Below are positions 16,506 through 25,950 of a stretch of 64,000 nucleotides of DNA, one piece after another. The notes below the pieces were generated by a model, which made no database searches, was not told the DNA's origin, and worked only from the letters and a program-made list of their open reading frames with translations. The position numbers and the translations under genes were made by a program. The DNA is from Hyphomicrobium zavarzinii ATCC 27496 (GTDB taxonomy: Bacteria > Pseudomonadota > Alphaproteobacteria > Rhizobiales > Hyphomicrobiaceae): the NCBI RefSeq assembly GCF_000383415.1, contig NZ_KB911256.1:62001-126000 (forward strand), read 5' to 3'. Position 1 is the first letter of the stretch; each line of letters begins with the position of its first letter.

Positions 16506-17288
16506 ATGCCCCGCTTTGCCGCGAACCTGAGCTTCCTCTTTACGGAGCTGCCCTTCCTCGATCGTTTCGAGGCGGCCGCGAAGGCTGGCTTCAAGGGGGT
16601 CGAGTTCATGTTCCCCTACGCCGTGCCGGCGGGTGACATTCGCGCACGCCTCGACGACAACGGCCTCTCGCTCGTGCTCTTCAATTTGCCGCCCGGCCAT
16701 TGGGACAAGGGAGAGCGCGGTTTCGCGGCCCTGCCCGGCCGGGAGGACGAGTTCGCCTCTGCCGTCGACCTCGCGCTGACCTACGCCGAGGCGCTCGATT
16801 GCCCGCGCCTGCACGTGATGGCGGGCCTTGCGACGCATGGCGCCACGCGTGAGACTTACGTCGCGAACCTGCGCATGGCAGCGGACTGGGCCGCGCCATT
16901 CGGCATCGACATCCTGATCGAGCCGATCAACACGCGCGACATGCCGGACTATTTCCTGACGCGCACCGCAGACGCTCGCGACGTGATTGCCGAGGTGGGC
17001 GAAGCAAACATCGGGCTCCAGTTCGACATCTACCACCGCCACGTCCAGGAGGGCGGCGTGGAGCGCGCGCTCGCAGAGTTCGGTCCACTCGCGCGCCACT
17101 TCCAGTGTGCCGACCCGCCCGATCGCGGCGAGCCGGGCCTCGGCACGCGTGAGCTCGACTACGCGCGTATCTTCAACCTGATCGACGCCTCGGGATACGA
17201 GGGCTGGATCGGCTGCGAATACAAGCCGCGCGGGGAGACATCGGCCGGCCTCGGCTGGCCTGCCGCCTGCGGTGTCACGCTGGGATGA
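16506..17288 (+). CDS. hyi: Hydroxypyruvate isomerase family protein (TIM barrel)
   Basis: A 260-residue xylose-isomerase-like TIM barrel. The opening ANLSFLFTELPFLDRFEAAA and the segments GVEFMFPYA, LVLFNLPPG, ILIEPIN and GLQFDIYH match the Hyi/OtnI group, which isomerises hydroxypyruvate and tartronate semialdehyde (or 2-oxo-tetronate). Metal ligands are expected from the Glu of the EPIN strand, the Asp of FDIYH, a His/Gln further on and a C-terminal Glu in IGCEYKPRG. The start ATG 16506 fits the family N-terminus, although the ribosome site is weak. No glyoxylate genes adjoin it, so the physiological pathway is open. Confidence 0.88.
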   Translation: MPRFAANLSFLFTELPFLDRFEAAAKAGFKGVEFMFPYAVPAGDIRARLDDNGLSLVLFNLPPGHWDKGERGFAALPGREDEFASAVDLALTYAEALDCPRLHVMAGLATHGATRETYVANLRMAADWAAPFGIDILIEPINTRDMPDYFLTRTADARDVIAEVGEANIGLQFDIYHRHVQEGGVERALAEFGPLARHFQCADPPDRGEPGLGTRELDYARIFNLIDASGYEGWIGCEYKPRGETSAGLGWPAACGVTLG

Positions 17289-17381
17289 TGCGCGTCCGGC
17301 CTGGGCTTCGTTGAAGCCGGGTTGCGGAAAGTGCCTGCTCATCCCAGATACCCACGCAAGCCGCTACCGAGCGAGGAAGAG

Positions 17382-17738
17382 ATGGCACCCAGAAAAATTC
17401 CCAAGGCCCCACTCGTTGGCGAACCCAAGGCCCGTTGGTTGACGGGGCCGCCCCGCGGCACTTGGACAGATCCGATCATCAGCGAATGGGAGCTGACGGG
17501 CGAGGCGTGGACGGACGAGCACGCGCACGACGAGTTCGCCTACGTTCTCGAAGGCCAGCTCTTTGTCGAAAGCGACGGCGTGACCGTGGAAGCCAGCCAG
17601 GGTGATATGGTCTGTGTGCCCGCTGGCAGCATCGGAAAATACTTCGCACCGAAGTACGCGCGCATGTTGGGGATCTATGGCCCCAACCCGGCCGGCGAAC
17701 CGATGAAAAACGCACGCCTCGAAAAGCTGGGCGCTTGA
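17382..17738 (+). CDS. Single-domain cupin protein
   Basis: A 118-residue protein with one cupin barrel: HAHDEFAYVLEG (metal-type His residues and Glu) and a second box around GDMVCVPAGS. The N-terminal 30 residues are basic. The start ATG 17382 follows a GAGGAAG ribosome site; a TTG-started extension to 17322 is possible. Cupins of this kind include small-molecule binding enzymes and sensors; the substrate cannot be deduced. It converges on a LysR-type gene. Confidence 0.85.
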   Translation: MAPRKIPKAPLVGEPKARWLTGPPRGTWTDPIISEWELTGEAWTDEHAHDEFAYVLEGQLFVESDGVTVEASQGDMVCVPAGSIGKYFAPKYARMLGIYGPNPAGEPMKNARLEKLGA

Positions 17739-17772
17739 AGGCGCTTCCGTGCCGTCTCGCGCGAGCGTCATC

Positions 17773-18675
17773 CTAGACCAGCACGTCCGCTCTCAGCACC
17801 GTTTCGAGCCACTCGGTGAAGACCTGAAGCCGATGCGAGAGATGCCGGCGATGCGGATAGAGCAAAGTGATTGGCATCGAAGCGGGAGGGTGTGTCCGCA
17901 TCACGTCCACGAGCTCACCCGACTCGAGATGGGTCTTCACATCGTAGGCCGGTATCTGGATGAGCCCCAGACCCGCGAGGCAGCACGCGATGTAGCCCTC
18001 GGCGCTGTTCACTGTCACACGCGCGCGCACGGAGCGGTAGCGTAGCTCGCCGTCTTCCACCCACTCCCAATCCTCGACGCGCCCCGTCGAGGGAGAGGCA
18101 TAGCCCACGGCCCAATGCGCATCGAGCGTCTCGGGAGATCGCGGCCGGCCGTGACGCTTGATGTAGGAACGGCTGGCGACGTTGATCAGCCGCAGCTCTC
18201 CAACAGTCCGCGCGATCAACCCTGAATCCCGCAGAGGCCCGACGCGTAAGGCGCAGTCGACGTTGTCCTCGACGAGGTTGACGGTTCGATCCGACATGCT
18301 GAGCTCGACGGTGATGTCGGGATAGCGATCGAGAAAGGCGGGCAGAGCCGGCGCGATCGTGACGCGCCCGATGCGGCCCGGCACATCGATCCTGAGCTTT
18401 CCCGAGGGACGTGCGGCCGATTTGCGGAACAGCGTCTCGGCTTCTTCGACGTCCGCCAGCAGCCGCAGGCATCTTTCATAGAAGGCGAGCCCGTCATTTG
18501 TCGGCGCAACCTTGCGGGTCGTCCGGTTGAGGAGTCGCGTGCCGAGGCGCGTTTCCAGGTCTTGCACTGCCGCGGAGACCGAGGATCTCGGCAGCCCCAG
18601 CGTGTCCGCGGCCCGGGTGAAGCTCGCGCAGTCCACCACGCGAGCGAAGATGCGAAACAGCTCGATGCGGTCCAC
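17773..18675 (-). CDS. LysR-family transcriptional regulator
   Basis: A regulator of about 300 residues with an N-terminal winged helix (FTRAADTLGLPRSSVSAAVQ as recognition region) and a C-terminal effector domain. It belongs to the AaeR/DsdC-like branch often linked to an oxidoreductase. GTG 18675 is preferred because GGAG lies about 10 nt upstream and the protein then begins MDRIELFRIF, as in many relatives; an ATG at 18729 adds 18 residues. It is divergent from the SDR gene and probably controls it, since the shared spacer is only about 116 bp. Confidence 0.9.
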   Translation of the reverse strand: MDRIELFRIFARVVDCASFTRAADTLGLPRSSVSAAVQDLETRLGTRLLNRTTRKVAPTNDGLAFYERCLRLLADVEEAETLFRKSAARPSGKLRIDVPGRIGRVTIAPALPAFLDRYPDITVELSMSDRTVNLVEDNVDCALRVGPLRDSGLIARTVGELRLINVASRSYIKRHGRPRSPETLDAHWAVGYASPSTGRVEDWEWVEDGELRYRSVRARVTVNSAEGYIACCLAGLGLIQIPAYDVKTHLESGELVDVMRTHPPASMPITLLYPHRRHLSHRLQVFTEWLETVLRADVLV

Positions 18676-18791
18676 CGGCAAGCGTCTCCATTGTTCGGCG
18701 TTTCTGACATGTGATGCCAGATTGGCCATATTTATATATGGAAACTAGACGATATGCTCGATGGCGAAAAGGCTAGTTGAACGAGGAGATC

Positions 18792-19565
18792 ATGGTCGAT
18801 CACAGCATCAAGGGAAAGACAGCCATCATCGCAGGTGGTGGGAAAAACCTGGGCGGTCTCATAGCGAAAGACTTGGCGGCTCAAGGCGCCAAGGCCATCG
18901 CCATTCACTACAACAGCCCCTCCAGCAAGGCCGAGGCCGAGGCAACGGTCGCAGCGGTCAAGGCGGCGGGCGCACAATGCGTGGCCTTTCAAGCCGACCT
19001 GACGTCGGCAGGAGCTGTCGAGAAATTGTTTGCGGATGCCGTGAGCGCCGTCGGAAAGCCGGATATCGCGATCAACACCGTCGGCAAGGTGCTGAAGAAG
19101 CCGATGGTGGACATCACGGAGGCCGAGTACGACGAGATGAGCGCGGTCAACGCCAAGTCGGCTTTCTTCTTCCTCAAGGAGGCGGGCAAGCACGTCAACG
19201 ACAACGGCAAAGTCTGCACGCTCGTGACCTCGCTCCTCGGCGCATATACGCCGTTCTACTCCTCGTATGCCGGAACCAAGGCGCCGGTTGAGCACTTCAC
19301 GCGTGCGGCGTCGAAGGAGTTCGGCGCGCGCGGAATATCCGTAACGGCGATCGGTCCGGGCCCGATGGACACACCGTTCTTCTATCCCGCGGAAGGCGCC
19401 GATGCCGTAGCCTATCACAAGACGGCCGCCGCGCTATCGCCCTTCACGCCCACCGGCCTCACGCACATCGAGGACATCGTCCCCTGGATTCGCTTCCTCG
19501 TGTCGGACGGCTGGTGGATGACGGGACAGACGATCCTCGTCAACGGCGGATACACGACGAAATGA
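18792..19565 (+). CDS. SDR-family oxidoreductase
   Basis: A 257-residue classical short-chain dehydrogenase/reductase: an N-terminal cofactor loop (IIAGGGKNLGGLIAK, a variant of TGxxxGIG), the Tyr-x-x-x-Lys catalytic pair in YSSYAGTKA, and C-terminal substrate cap. Start ATG 18792 follows GAGGAG closely. The neighbouring divergent LysR gene suggests induction by a small aromatic or carbonyl compound. A strong terminator follows. The exact substrate is not predictable. Confidence 0.9.
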   Translation: MVDHSIKGKTAIIAGGGKNLGGLIAKDLAAQGAKAIAIHYNSPSSKAEAEATVAAVKAAGAQCVAFQADLTSAGAVEKLFADAVSAVGKPDIAINTVGKVLKKPMVDITEAEYDEMSAVNAKSAFFFLKEAGKHVNDNGKVCTLVTSLLGAYTPFYSSYAGTKAPVEHFTRAASKEFGARGISVTAIGPGPMDTPFFYPAEGADAVAYHKTAAALSPFTPTGLTHIEDIVPWIRFLVSDGWWMTGQTILVNGGYTTK

Positions 19566-19593
19566 TCCGCGCCCCGTGAGCGCGACAAGATAT

Positions 19594-19626
19594 GGGCGCC
19601 CGCACGCACGGGCGCCCGTTCTGTTT
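19594..19626 (+). terminator. Rho-independent terminator after the SDR gene
   Basis: GGGCGCCCG (19594-19602), loop CACGCA, CGGGCGCCC (19609-19617), then GTTCTGTTT. The 9-bp GC stem is perfect; the T tract is interrupted. Confidence 0.7.
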
Positions 19627-19769
19627 GAATGGCGGGGGCTGCTGCCGGTCCGGCCCCGCTTCGCAGAGAGAAGCTTTTCGGCTAATATTCGACGTCGGAC
19701 GATCACACGCCCTTTCTCGCGTCCAGGCCCGAAGGTCTGGTGCGATGCTCTGCGGAGGAAGGTGCAGCC

Positions 19770-20516
19770 ATGGCTGAGTTGCTCGTCGCTGCCGCACTCG
19801 TCGCCGGTGTCATAGCCGCCCATGAAATCGGTTTCAGATTGGGCCTCAGGTCGCGATCCGCCGATGCGACCCTGGACCGCCAAGTGGCGCTCGTCCGGAA
19901 CTCCACGGGCGCGCTGGTCGCGTTCTTGATCGGCTTTGCGTTCTCGGGAGCCGGTTCGCGCTTCATCGACCGGTTGGACATCATGGTCACCGAAGCCAAT
20001 GCGCTTGGAACGGCGTATCTGCGTGCCGATACCCTTGCCGATCCATACCGCGGCGATCTCAAATCCGCGCTGAAGGAGTACACGGGCGATCGAGTCACTA
20101 TGTTGAGCGGCGCCGGGCGCCAAGAGATCGAGACGCTGCTCGCCAAGGTCGGCGGCCTGCACCAACGCATGTGGCAAGCGGCCATCACGGGCACGCAGGA
20201 CAATGCGCCCCTCATGGCCGTCGTGCTTCCCCCGGTCAACGAGGTCATTGATTTGCATGCGACGCACCTCGCCATGGCAAGGCGTCACCTGCCCATTCCG
20301 ATCATGGGAGCTCTGCTGGGCACGACGGCAATCGGCGTGGCGCTGATCGGCTTCGGCAACGGGCGCGTGAACCGGCGCTTCTCGCTCCTCGACTCCGTCT
20401 ACGGGGCCGTCCTCGCGGTTGCCTTGTGGATGACGATCGACCTCGACTATCCGGGGATGGGCATTATCCGGGTGACCGGCAACAGCTTCGTGGAAGCTCT
20501 GGCGGCGATGCAGTGA
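19770..20516 (+). CDS. Bestrophin-like DUF4239 membrane protein
   Basis: A 248-residue inner-membrane protein with helices at about 2-20 (plus a reentrant stretch near 41-58), and a C-terminal pair at about 176-195 and 210-230. The two-helix/soluble middle/two-helix plan and the segments RNSTGALVAFLIGFAFSG and EANALGTAYLRAD match the DUF4239 family. Function is not known. The start ATG 19770 has a strong GGAGGAAGG ribosome site. It is monocistronic between two hairpins. Confidence 0.82.
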   Translation: MAELLVAAALVAGVIAAHEIGFRLGLRSRSADATLDRQVALVRNSTGALVAFLIGFAFSGAGSRFIDRLDIMVTEANALGTAYLRADTLADPYRGDLKSALKEYTGDRVTMLSGAGRQEIETLLAKVGGLHQRMWQAAITGTQDNAPLMAVVLPPVNEVIDLHATHLAMARRHLPIPIMGALLGTTAIGVALIGFGNGRVNRRFSLLDSVYGAVLAVALWMTIDLDYPGMGIIRVTGNSFVEALAAMQ

Positions 20517-20539
20517 GCGTCGCGTCTCGCGAAATTAGG

Positions 20540-20563
20540 AGCCCCCGGACTAAGCCGGGGGCT
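20540..20563. terminator. GC-rich hairpin between convergent genes
   Basis: AGCCCCCGG (20540-20548), ACTAAG loop region, CCGGGGGCT (20555-20563). It is a perfect 9-bp stem without a clear T tract, and may work in both directions between the DUF4239 gene and the convergent lysozyme-like gene. Confidence 0.5.
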
Positions 20564-20746
20564 CGAAGCGCGACGCAGCTTACTATGTGGGGGTGGGGAA
20601 AGCTGAAGGCTGCCCCGAGGGGGAGAGTGGGCAGCACGACCGTTCGCGCGCCTGTATGAAGAGGCACGCGCACGGCAAGTTGCTTTGATCTCGATCAACG
20701 CCTCATAATTGAACGATGACAGCGCGAAATTTCGTGCAACTCTTCC

Positions 20747-21736
20747 TTACGCGGGCGCCGCGACGTGACCGGCTTCCACCAGTCCCCTCAGCATCACGGC
20801 CGCGCCGCACTGCTTGGAAACGGCGTTGGAATCCCACACGTTGTCGGCAACGAACTTGCCCTTCGTGTAGTGGTTCGAGAAGCTCCACAGATACGGTGTG
20901 TTGATCTTGTAGAGCAGGCGGCTGCGCCAGCCGTTGTAGGCTTCCCAGCGATAGAGCATGTGCGCCAGCGTCCAGTCGGGCTTCTCGTCGAGCTTGTCGT
21001 AGCGGAGCGCATCCACCGCGCTCGACACCCAGTCTGATGGCGGCAGCCATTGCGCGGGCCGGCCCTTCGGCACCTGCACGGTTTTCTTCTTGAGCGAGTC
21101 GCCGTTGTGGAGATGCGACTGCATGTCGAAGCCGCATTCCATGCCGTGGATGATCGCCACGAAATACCACGGCACGCAGGTTTCCTCGAACACCTGGTCG
21201 TAGGCCTTGCGCCGCGTGGGATCGGTGATCTTCGAGACGTACCACATCACCTCCGAGCGCTTCTCGGAGCGGATCTCGCACGTGGCGAACAGGCGCCGGT
21301 AGTCCTCGGCAATGCTGTCGAAGGCGGGCGCAGTGATCGCCTGCGCCTGCGGGCCCTCGGGGATGTCGCGCGGCATCCGCTCCGCGTTGCGCGCCGTGCG
21401 AAGAAGCTCGGACGCGCGATCGAGCAGGCTGTCCACGTCGGCTGACGTTACGCCCCGCGCGTCGGGAGCCGACGCGCTGACGCTGTCCATGAAGTCCACG
21501 ATGGCCGGCTGGATCTCTGTAAAGTCCTCGCTGGAGGACGAAGGCGCAAGGCCCATGCGAGGCACGGAAAGCCCAAGCCGCTGGGCTTCTTCGGAGAGGC
21601 CCGCGAGCGACGACCACGTGCCGCCATAGCGCTGGGCCCGGGCGGAAAGGCTGCCGATGCCGCCCGCGAGGGGAAGCGCCATTGCGGCTGCAAGGCCCTT
21701 TCCAAGCTGCCGGCGGTCGATTTGGACCCGTTTCAT
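20747..21736 (-). CDS. Exported lysozyme-like peptidoglycan hydrolase
   Basis: A 329-residue protein with a Tat-type signal (RRQLGKGLAAAM then a hydrophobic stretch, cleavage near SARAQ). The core, at about 180-300, contains an E-x-G-F-D then SHLHNGDSL segment, TVQVPKGRP, and a WEAYNGWRSR region. These match a lysozyme-like domain found in several bacterial peptidoglycan-active proteins, with the Glu of HGMECG as the likely catalytic residue. The start ATG 21736 is inside a longer frame. It lies 70 bp after the dual-protease gene on the same strand, so co-transcription is likely. The domain call is moderate; the substrate is inferred. Confidence 0.7.
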   Translation of the reverse strand: MKRVQIDRRQLGKGLAAAMALPLAGGIGSLSARAQRYGGTWSSLAGLSEEAQRLGLSVPRMGLAPSSSSEDFTEIQPAIVDFMDSVSASAPDARGVTSADVDSLLDRASELLRTARNAERMPRDIPEGPQAQAITAPAFDSIAEDYRRLFATCEIRSEKRSEVMWYVSKITDPTRRKAYDQVFEETCVPWYFVAIIHGMECGFDMQSHLHNGDSLKKKTVQVPKGRPAQWLPPSDWVSSAVDALRYDKLDEKPDWTLAHMLYRWEAYNGWRSRLLYKINTPYLWSFSNHYTKGKFVADNVWDSNAVSKQCGAAVMLRGLVEAGHVAAPA

Positions 21737-21806
21737 ACGCGTTCCCTCGTCACATTTCGTTTGGCTATCCGCGACCCGAAAACGGGACGGCGAAAAGTCA
21801 GGATGC

Positions 21807-24800
21807 TCAACTCGACGGCACTTCGAGACCGACGGCCTTTTGCGAGGCCACCACCTGATCGCAATCGGAAGGGATGAGCCCGCCGAGCTCCGCGCCAGCG
21901 AGCTCGAAGCAGCCTTCGACGAAGGCATTCGCCGCGTGCGCCAGCGTCGAGCTTTGATTGAGGCCTACCGTCATCGCGCGATAGGTAATGCGCGCGAGCT
22001 TGTAACGCCCGATACCCTGCACCGTCACGCCGCGATGCGTGCCGCCCTCGGAGATCAGATAAGCGAACTTGTTCAGGATGCCGCTGTTGAAGTGCACACA
22101 GCCGTTGTCCTGATAAGCGGTCGATCCGCACTGGGGATCGTCGGGCGTCAGCACGTCGGAGTAGTGGTCGGGCTGTCCGCGATTGGCGAGCGAGAAGCGC
22201 GCCGCGCGGTCGAACATCGACTTGTTGTTGGCGTCCTTGAGGTTGGGATCGGCGAGGCTGCGCAGCGGCGACGTGATCGAGAAGCCGGGAGAGGATTCGC
22301 CAATCAGCCAGTTGCCGCCGTCGCCCCTCGCGTCGAACTCGATCAGCGCGCCGAAGATGTCGGCGAGCGACTCGTTCACCGCGCCCGGCTCGTTGAGATA
22401 GAGCAGGTTCTTCTCATGCGCGATGATGCCATGCGTCATCTCGTGAGCCACGATGTCGAGCGCGCCCGCATAGCCCGGGCCATACACCATGACGTTCGCC
22501 TTGGGGCAGTCGTAGGATTTGCTCGTGCACCAGTAGGCATTCTGCGTGCGCCCATGGCGGACGTAGGCTTCGAGCGGCGAGCCGCCTTGTCCAGCGTTGT
22601 CGTCGAAACCGTCGCGGCCGAACGTCAGGAAGAAGTAGTCGCGTACGATGCCTGCATTGCGGAACGCGACCAGCGCTTCCGGCGCGAGCTTCTCGATGCG
22701 CTTGCGCGTCTCCTCGTCGATGCCGAGCGAGCCCGGGAAGGTCGTGGCCTGGGCCAGATCGTACACCCGCCGCAGCATCCCCGAAGGCTGATCGCGATAA
22801 TAGTAGAAGGCCTCGCCCGTGTTCGCGTCCACGAAGATGCGGAAGGAATCGATGGTGACCAGCCACGCGAGCCGTGTCGGCCCCGACTTCGCTTTGCCGA
22901 TGAGAGCCGGATCGAACACGGTGAGATCAGGCTTCTTGATTTCGGCCTTGCTCGGGTCCGGCGCCAGCGGGAAGGCCCGTGAGGCGTCCGGCGCGCTGCG
23001 CAGCACATCCGCGAGCTTGGCCCGCGCGGCGGCGATGGCCTCGCCTTCGGCGATCTTGGGCTTGGTGTCATCGAGCGCGACGTTGGAGATCGTGCCGCTG
23101 AACTTCGTCACGCCGAGCGAACGGTCGACGTTGAGCTTCGCGGTGGAGCCGAACACGGGAATACCGTCCACTCGCTGCTCCACCTGCGCGACGTAGCGGT
23201 CCGGAAAATCCGGATCCTTGCGCCGTCCGATGTACTCCGGCTTCGCGCTCTTGTTCTTCGAGGGATAGAGCGAGCTGAGGCCGCCGGTGCCGAAATAGGC
23301 TTCCACCGCCCGCTTCGTTTCCTCCTCGGTCTGCTCGCGGCCGCCCTCGTTGGCCCCGAGCGACGGCGCACCCGAGCCCGGCTGCGGCGAGAGCCCCATC
23401 ACGGTCGTCGGCAGTCCTGTCGCGGGATTGATGGTGACGCGCAGGTTGGGATGCGTCTTGCGCAATTCCTCTACCGCGCGCTCTACTTCGGCCTTCACGG
23501 CCGCTGGATCGCTCGCTGCTGCCGGTTGGGTCCCGCTCGGCGCGGCCGTGACCAGAGGCGTGGCCTGCTCGCCGTTCTGCGAGCCGGCGCCAGTCGCGTT
23601 GCTTGCGACCGTGGTCGTGCTCACGAGCCGCCGGCATTTCGTGATCGGCTCGGGCGACGCCTCGGCAACCGCGTAGATCTCGGGCGGAGTGGAAAGCCCG
23701 GCGCTGGCGACTGCAGTTCCAAACGGCGTCGCCGGATCCGACCAGAGGAACTCCATGGCAGCGAGATCCGTGCGGTCGCTGCCGCCGAGCTTGCGCGCAT
23801 CCTTCGGAGAAAGTGCGCCGAAGCCGCTGCCGTTGAGGTCGATGCGCGGCCAGAAGCACTCGTTGTCGTCGATCACGCCGTCGCCGTTGAGGTCCTCGGT
23901 GAAGGCGGCATTCTGAGTGGCCGCACCGGAGAGGGTCGCGAGCTGGCGCGAGAACACGGCAAGATCGCTCGGACCCACCGCGCCGTCTCCGTCGAGATCG
24001 GCGAGCAGGCGCACCTCCTCGGGAACGAGCCGCGTCGCGGCTTCCAGCGCGTCGATGGCGGGAGCGTGGGTCTCGCCCTGCTTGGCGGGCGTTGCGCTCG
24101 CCTTCAGGATCTCCGCGATTTCGGCGGGCGTCTTGTCGGGTGCGAGCTCGAACAGGATGGCGGCCAGCGCGGCGACGTGCGGCGCGGCCTGTGAGGTGCC
24201 GCTGCAAACGCCGAGCGGCAGCTTGTCGGGCGAGAGCGTGCTCATGATGTCCACGCCCGGCGCTGCGAGATGACCGCCGATGTTCGAGAACTCGGCGCGC
24301 GCGCCGTTACGGTCCACGGCCTCCACCACGAGGATGTTGGGCGGACTGTCGCCGGTGGCGGACTCCTGCGTTCCCGCCCACGCGAACGGCGAGGCCCACT
24401 TGGCGTCGATCGGCACGGCGCGGTCGTCGGAATCGTTGCCCGCCGCGACGACGAACAGCACATGATCCTTCACGCGGCTCGCCATCAGGCGGATCAGGTT
24501 GGCCTGGTGCATCACGTGCAGCGCGAGACCGGGAACCTCCTCCGGATCTTCGTCGCCGAGCAGGTTGCTGGCCACAAAATTGTAGCCGAGGCTGATGTTC
24601 ACCACCCGAAGATTGTCGGGCTGCATTAGGTTTGCGTAGACGTAGTCGAGCGTCTTGGCGAGCACGTCGTCGAACAGCAGCGCGTGCACCTGCCAGCCTT
24701 CGTCCACGCCCACGTGGCCCGAGTCGCCGACGATCTTGTCGTCCACCGCGATCGCATCCATGCGCGCGTCGGGAATGATGCCGTCGATGCCCGGCTGGTC

Positions 24801-25889
24801 GTCGCGCCGCGCGCCGATGATGCCGGCCACATGCATGCCGTGATGCGTGCCGCACCCCGCCGTGTGGTAGACCAGCGGCTTCACGTTCTCCATCGAAGCG
24901 AACGGCACCAGCGGATTGGTCGCAAAGCCGCCGTCGATGATGCCGATCTTCGGGCGCTTCGCATCCGGGTTGGCCTTGCGATGCTGCGCGAGCACGCTCC
25001 ACACCGGCGGCAGACGGATGGCCTTGAGGCCCCAGTTGCCGTCCTGGCCGTCGCCGGCATTCCAGCGCCAGCTATAGATCTGGTCGCCCACCGTGATGGT
25101 GGCGCCCGCGCCCTTCGGCAGATGCTTGGCTTCCATCGTGGAGTTGACGAAGGCGCCCTCGACGATCCGCTCGTTTCTGAGATCGCGGATGAGCGGAGGC
25201 TCGAGGATGTTCTGGAGCTGCGCCTTGCGATCCTGGGGCGCGGCACCCGGGGCCGCGCCCACGGGGGCAGGCGCCTTGCCGTCCACCTCGACCGTGATCA
25301 CGCCGAGCGGCGCGATCATCTTGGTGATACGCAGATTGTATTTCTTGAGCAGCGCCTCGATGTCCGCGTCGGTCGCGGTAGGTGCGAGCTGAATGACGTA
25401 GCTGTTGGGCTTGGCCACGGGCACCTTGCGCGCGGCGACCTCGACGGGTTCGCCCGCGGGCGTGCGGCCGCGGCGGCCGAACAGCGTGCGGAACAGGCTG
25501 GGCCGCGAGGTGCTGGCCTCGGAGGCTTCGCTGAAGGCGCCTTTCGGCTGGTTCTCCGCAGCCGGAGCCGCTTCCGTGCCGAGCTTGTCGGAAAGGAACG
25601 CAAAGACGGACTCGCTCCACGTCACGCTCGAACGCTTGGCATTCGGGTCGTTGGACTTCTTCGAGGCCTTCTCATCCGGCTCGATGTAGATGAAGTCGTC
25701 CTTGCCGGAGCTGCTTCCCGGCTGGCCGGGCTTGGGCGCAGGCTTCGTTTTCGGCGCGAACTTTTCCTCCAGCGAGCGCTGCAGCCTGTCGTATTGCGAC
25801 GGCGGCAATTGCGCTTCGGCTGTCGAGAACATCGGCACGGTGAGCGCCATGAGCACCGCCATGGCAATTGCTGGCGTATGTCTCGGCAT
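21807..25889 (-). CDS. Secreted fusion of a subtilisin (S8) and a thermolysin-like (M4) protease
   Basis: A 1360-residue exported protein. Order: signal peptide (1-27); Pro/Ser-rich linker; a propeptide-like region (about 160-205); S8 domain (about 310-600) with catalytic Asp319 (IIDGG), His350 (HHGMHVAG), oxyanion Asn485 (AAGNDS) and Ser566 (GTSQAAPHV); Ca-binding EF-hand/dockerin-like loops at 631-642 and 666-677; an FTP/PepSY-type propeptide (about 860-1030); then M4 with HEMTH (His1149, Glu1150, His1153), third zinc ligand Glu1173 (NES) and His1266 (CVHFNSG). All catalytic residues of both domains look intact. Two full, mechanistically different proteases in one chain is unusual. It is flanked by lysozyme-like and M23 genes on the same strand. 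Confidence 0.93.
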   Translation of the reverse strand: MPRHTPAIAMAVLMALTVPMFSTAEAQLPPSQYDRLQRSLEEKFAPKTKPAPKPGQPGSSSGKDDFIYIEPDEKASKKSNDPNAKRSSVTWSESVFAFLSDKLGTEAAPAAENQPKGAFSEASEASTSRPSLFRTLFGRRGRTPAGEPVEVAARKVPVAKPNSYVIQLAPTATDADIEALLKKYNLRITKMIAPLGVITVEVDGKAPAPVGAAPGAAPQDRKAQLQNILEPPLIRDLRNERIVEGAFVNSTMEAKHLPKGAGATITVGDQIYSWRWNAGDGQDGNWGLKAIRLPPVWSVLAQHRKANPDAKRPKIGIIDGGFATNPLVPFASMENVKPLVYHTAGCGTHHGMHVAGIIGARRDDQPGIDGIIPDARMDAIAVDDKIVGDSGHVGVDEGWQVHALLFDDVLAKTLDYVYANLMQPDNLRVVNISLGYNFVASNLLGDEDPEEVPGLALHVMHQANLIRLMASRVKDHVLFVVAAGNDSDDRAVPIDAKWASPFAWAGTQESATGDSPPNILVVEAVDRNGARAEFSNIGGHLAAPGVDIMSTLSPDKLPLGVCSGTSQAAPHVAALAAILFELAPDKTPAEIAEILKASATPAKQGETHAPAIDALEAATRLVPEEVRLLADLDGDGAVGPSDLAVFSRQLATLSGAATQNAAFTEDLNGDGVIDDNECFWPRIDLNGSGFGALSPKDARKLGGSDRTDLAAMEFLWSDPATPFGTAVASAGLSTPPEIYAVAEASPEPITKCRRLVSTTTVASNATGAGSQNGEQATPLVTAAPSGTQPAAASDPAAVKAEVERAVEELRKTHPNLRVTINPATGLPTTVMGLSPQPGSGAPSLGANEGGREQTEEETKRAVEAYFGTGGLSSLYPSKNKSAKPEYIGRRKDPDFPDRYVAQVEQRVDGIPVFGSTAKLNVDRSLGVTKFSGTISNVALDDTKPKIAEGEAIAAARAKLADVLRSAPDASRAFPLAPDPSKAEIKKPDLTVFDPALIGKAKSGPTRLAWLVTIDSFRIFVDANTGEAFYYYRDQPSGMLRRVYDLAQATTFPGSLGIDEETRKRIEKLAPEALVAFRNAGIVRDYFFLTFGRDGFDDNAGQGGSPLEAYVRHGRTQNAYWCTSKSYDCPKANVMVYGPGYAGALDIVAHEMTHGIIAHEKNLLYLNEPGAVNESLADIFGALIEFDARGDGGNWLIGESSPGFSITSPLRSLADPNLKDANNKSMFDRAARFSLANRGQPDHYSDVLTPDDPQCGSTAYQDNGCVHFNSGILNKFAYLISEGGTHRGVTVQGIGRYKLARITYRAMTVGLNQSSTLAHAANAFVEGCFELAGAELGGLIPSDCDQVVASQKAVGLEVPSS

Positions 25890-25950
25890 CGTTGCTGCTC
25901 CTAACTCGACAAAATTGACGTGACGTGGGGAGGTGAAGAGGTCTCGTGCC

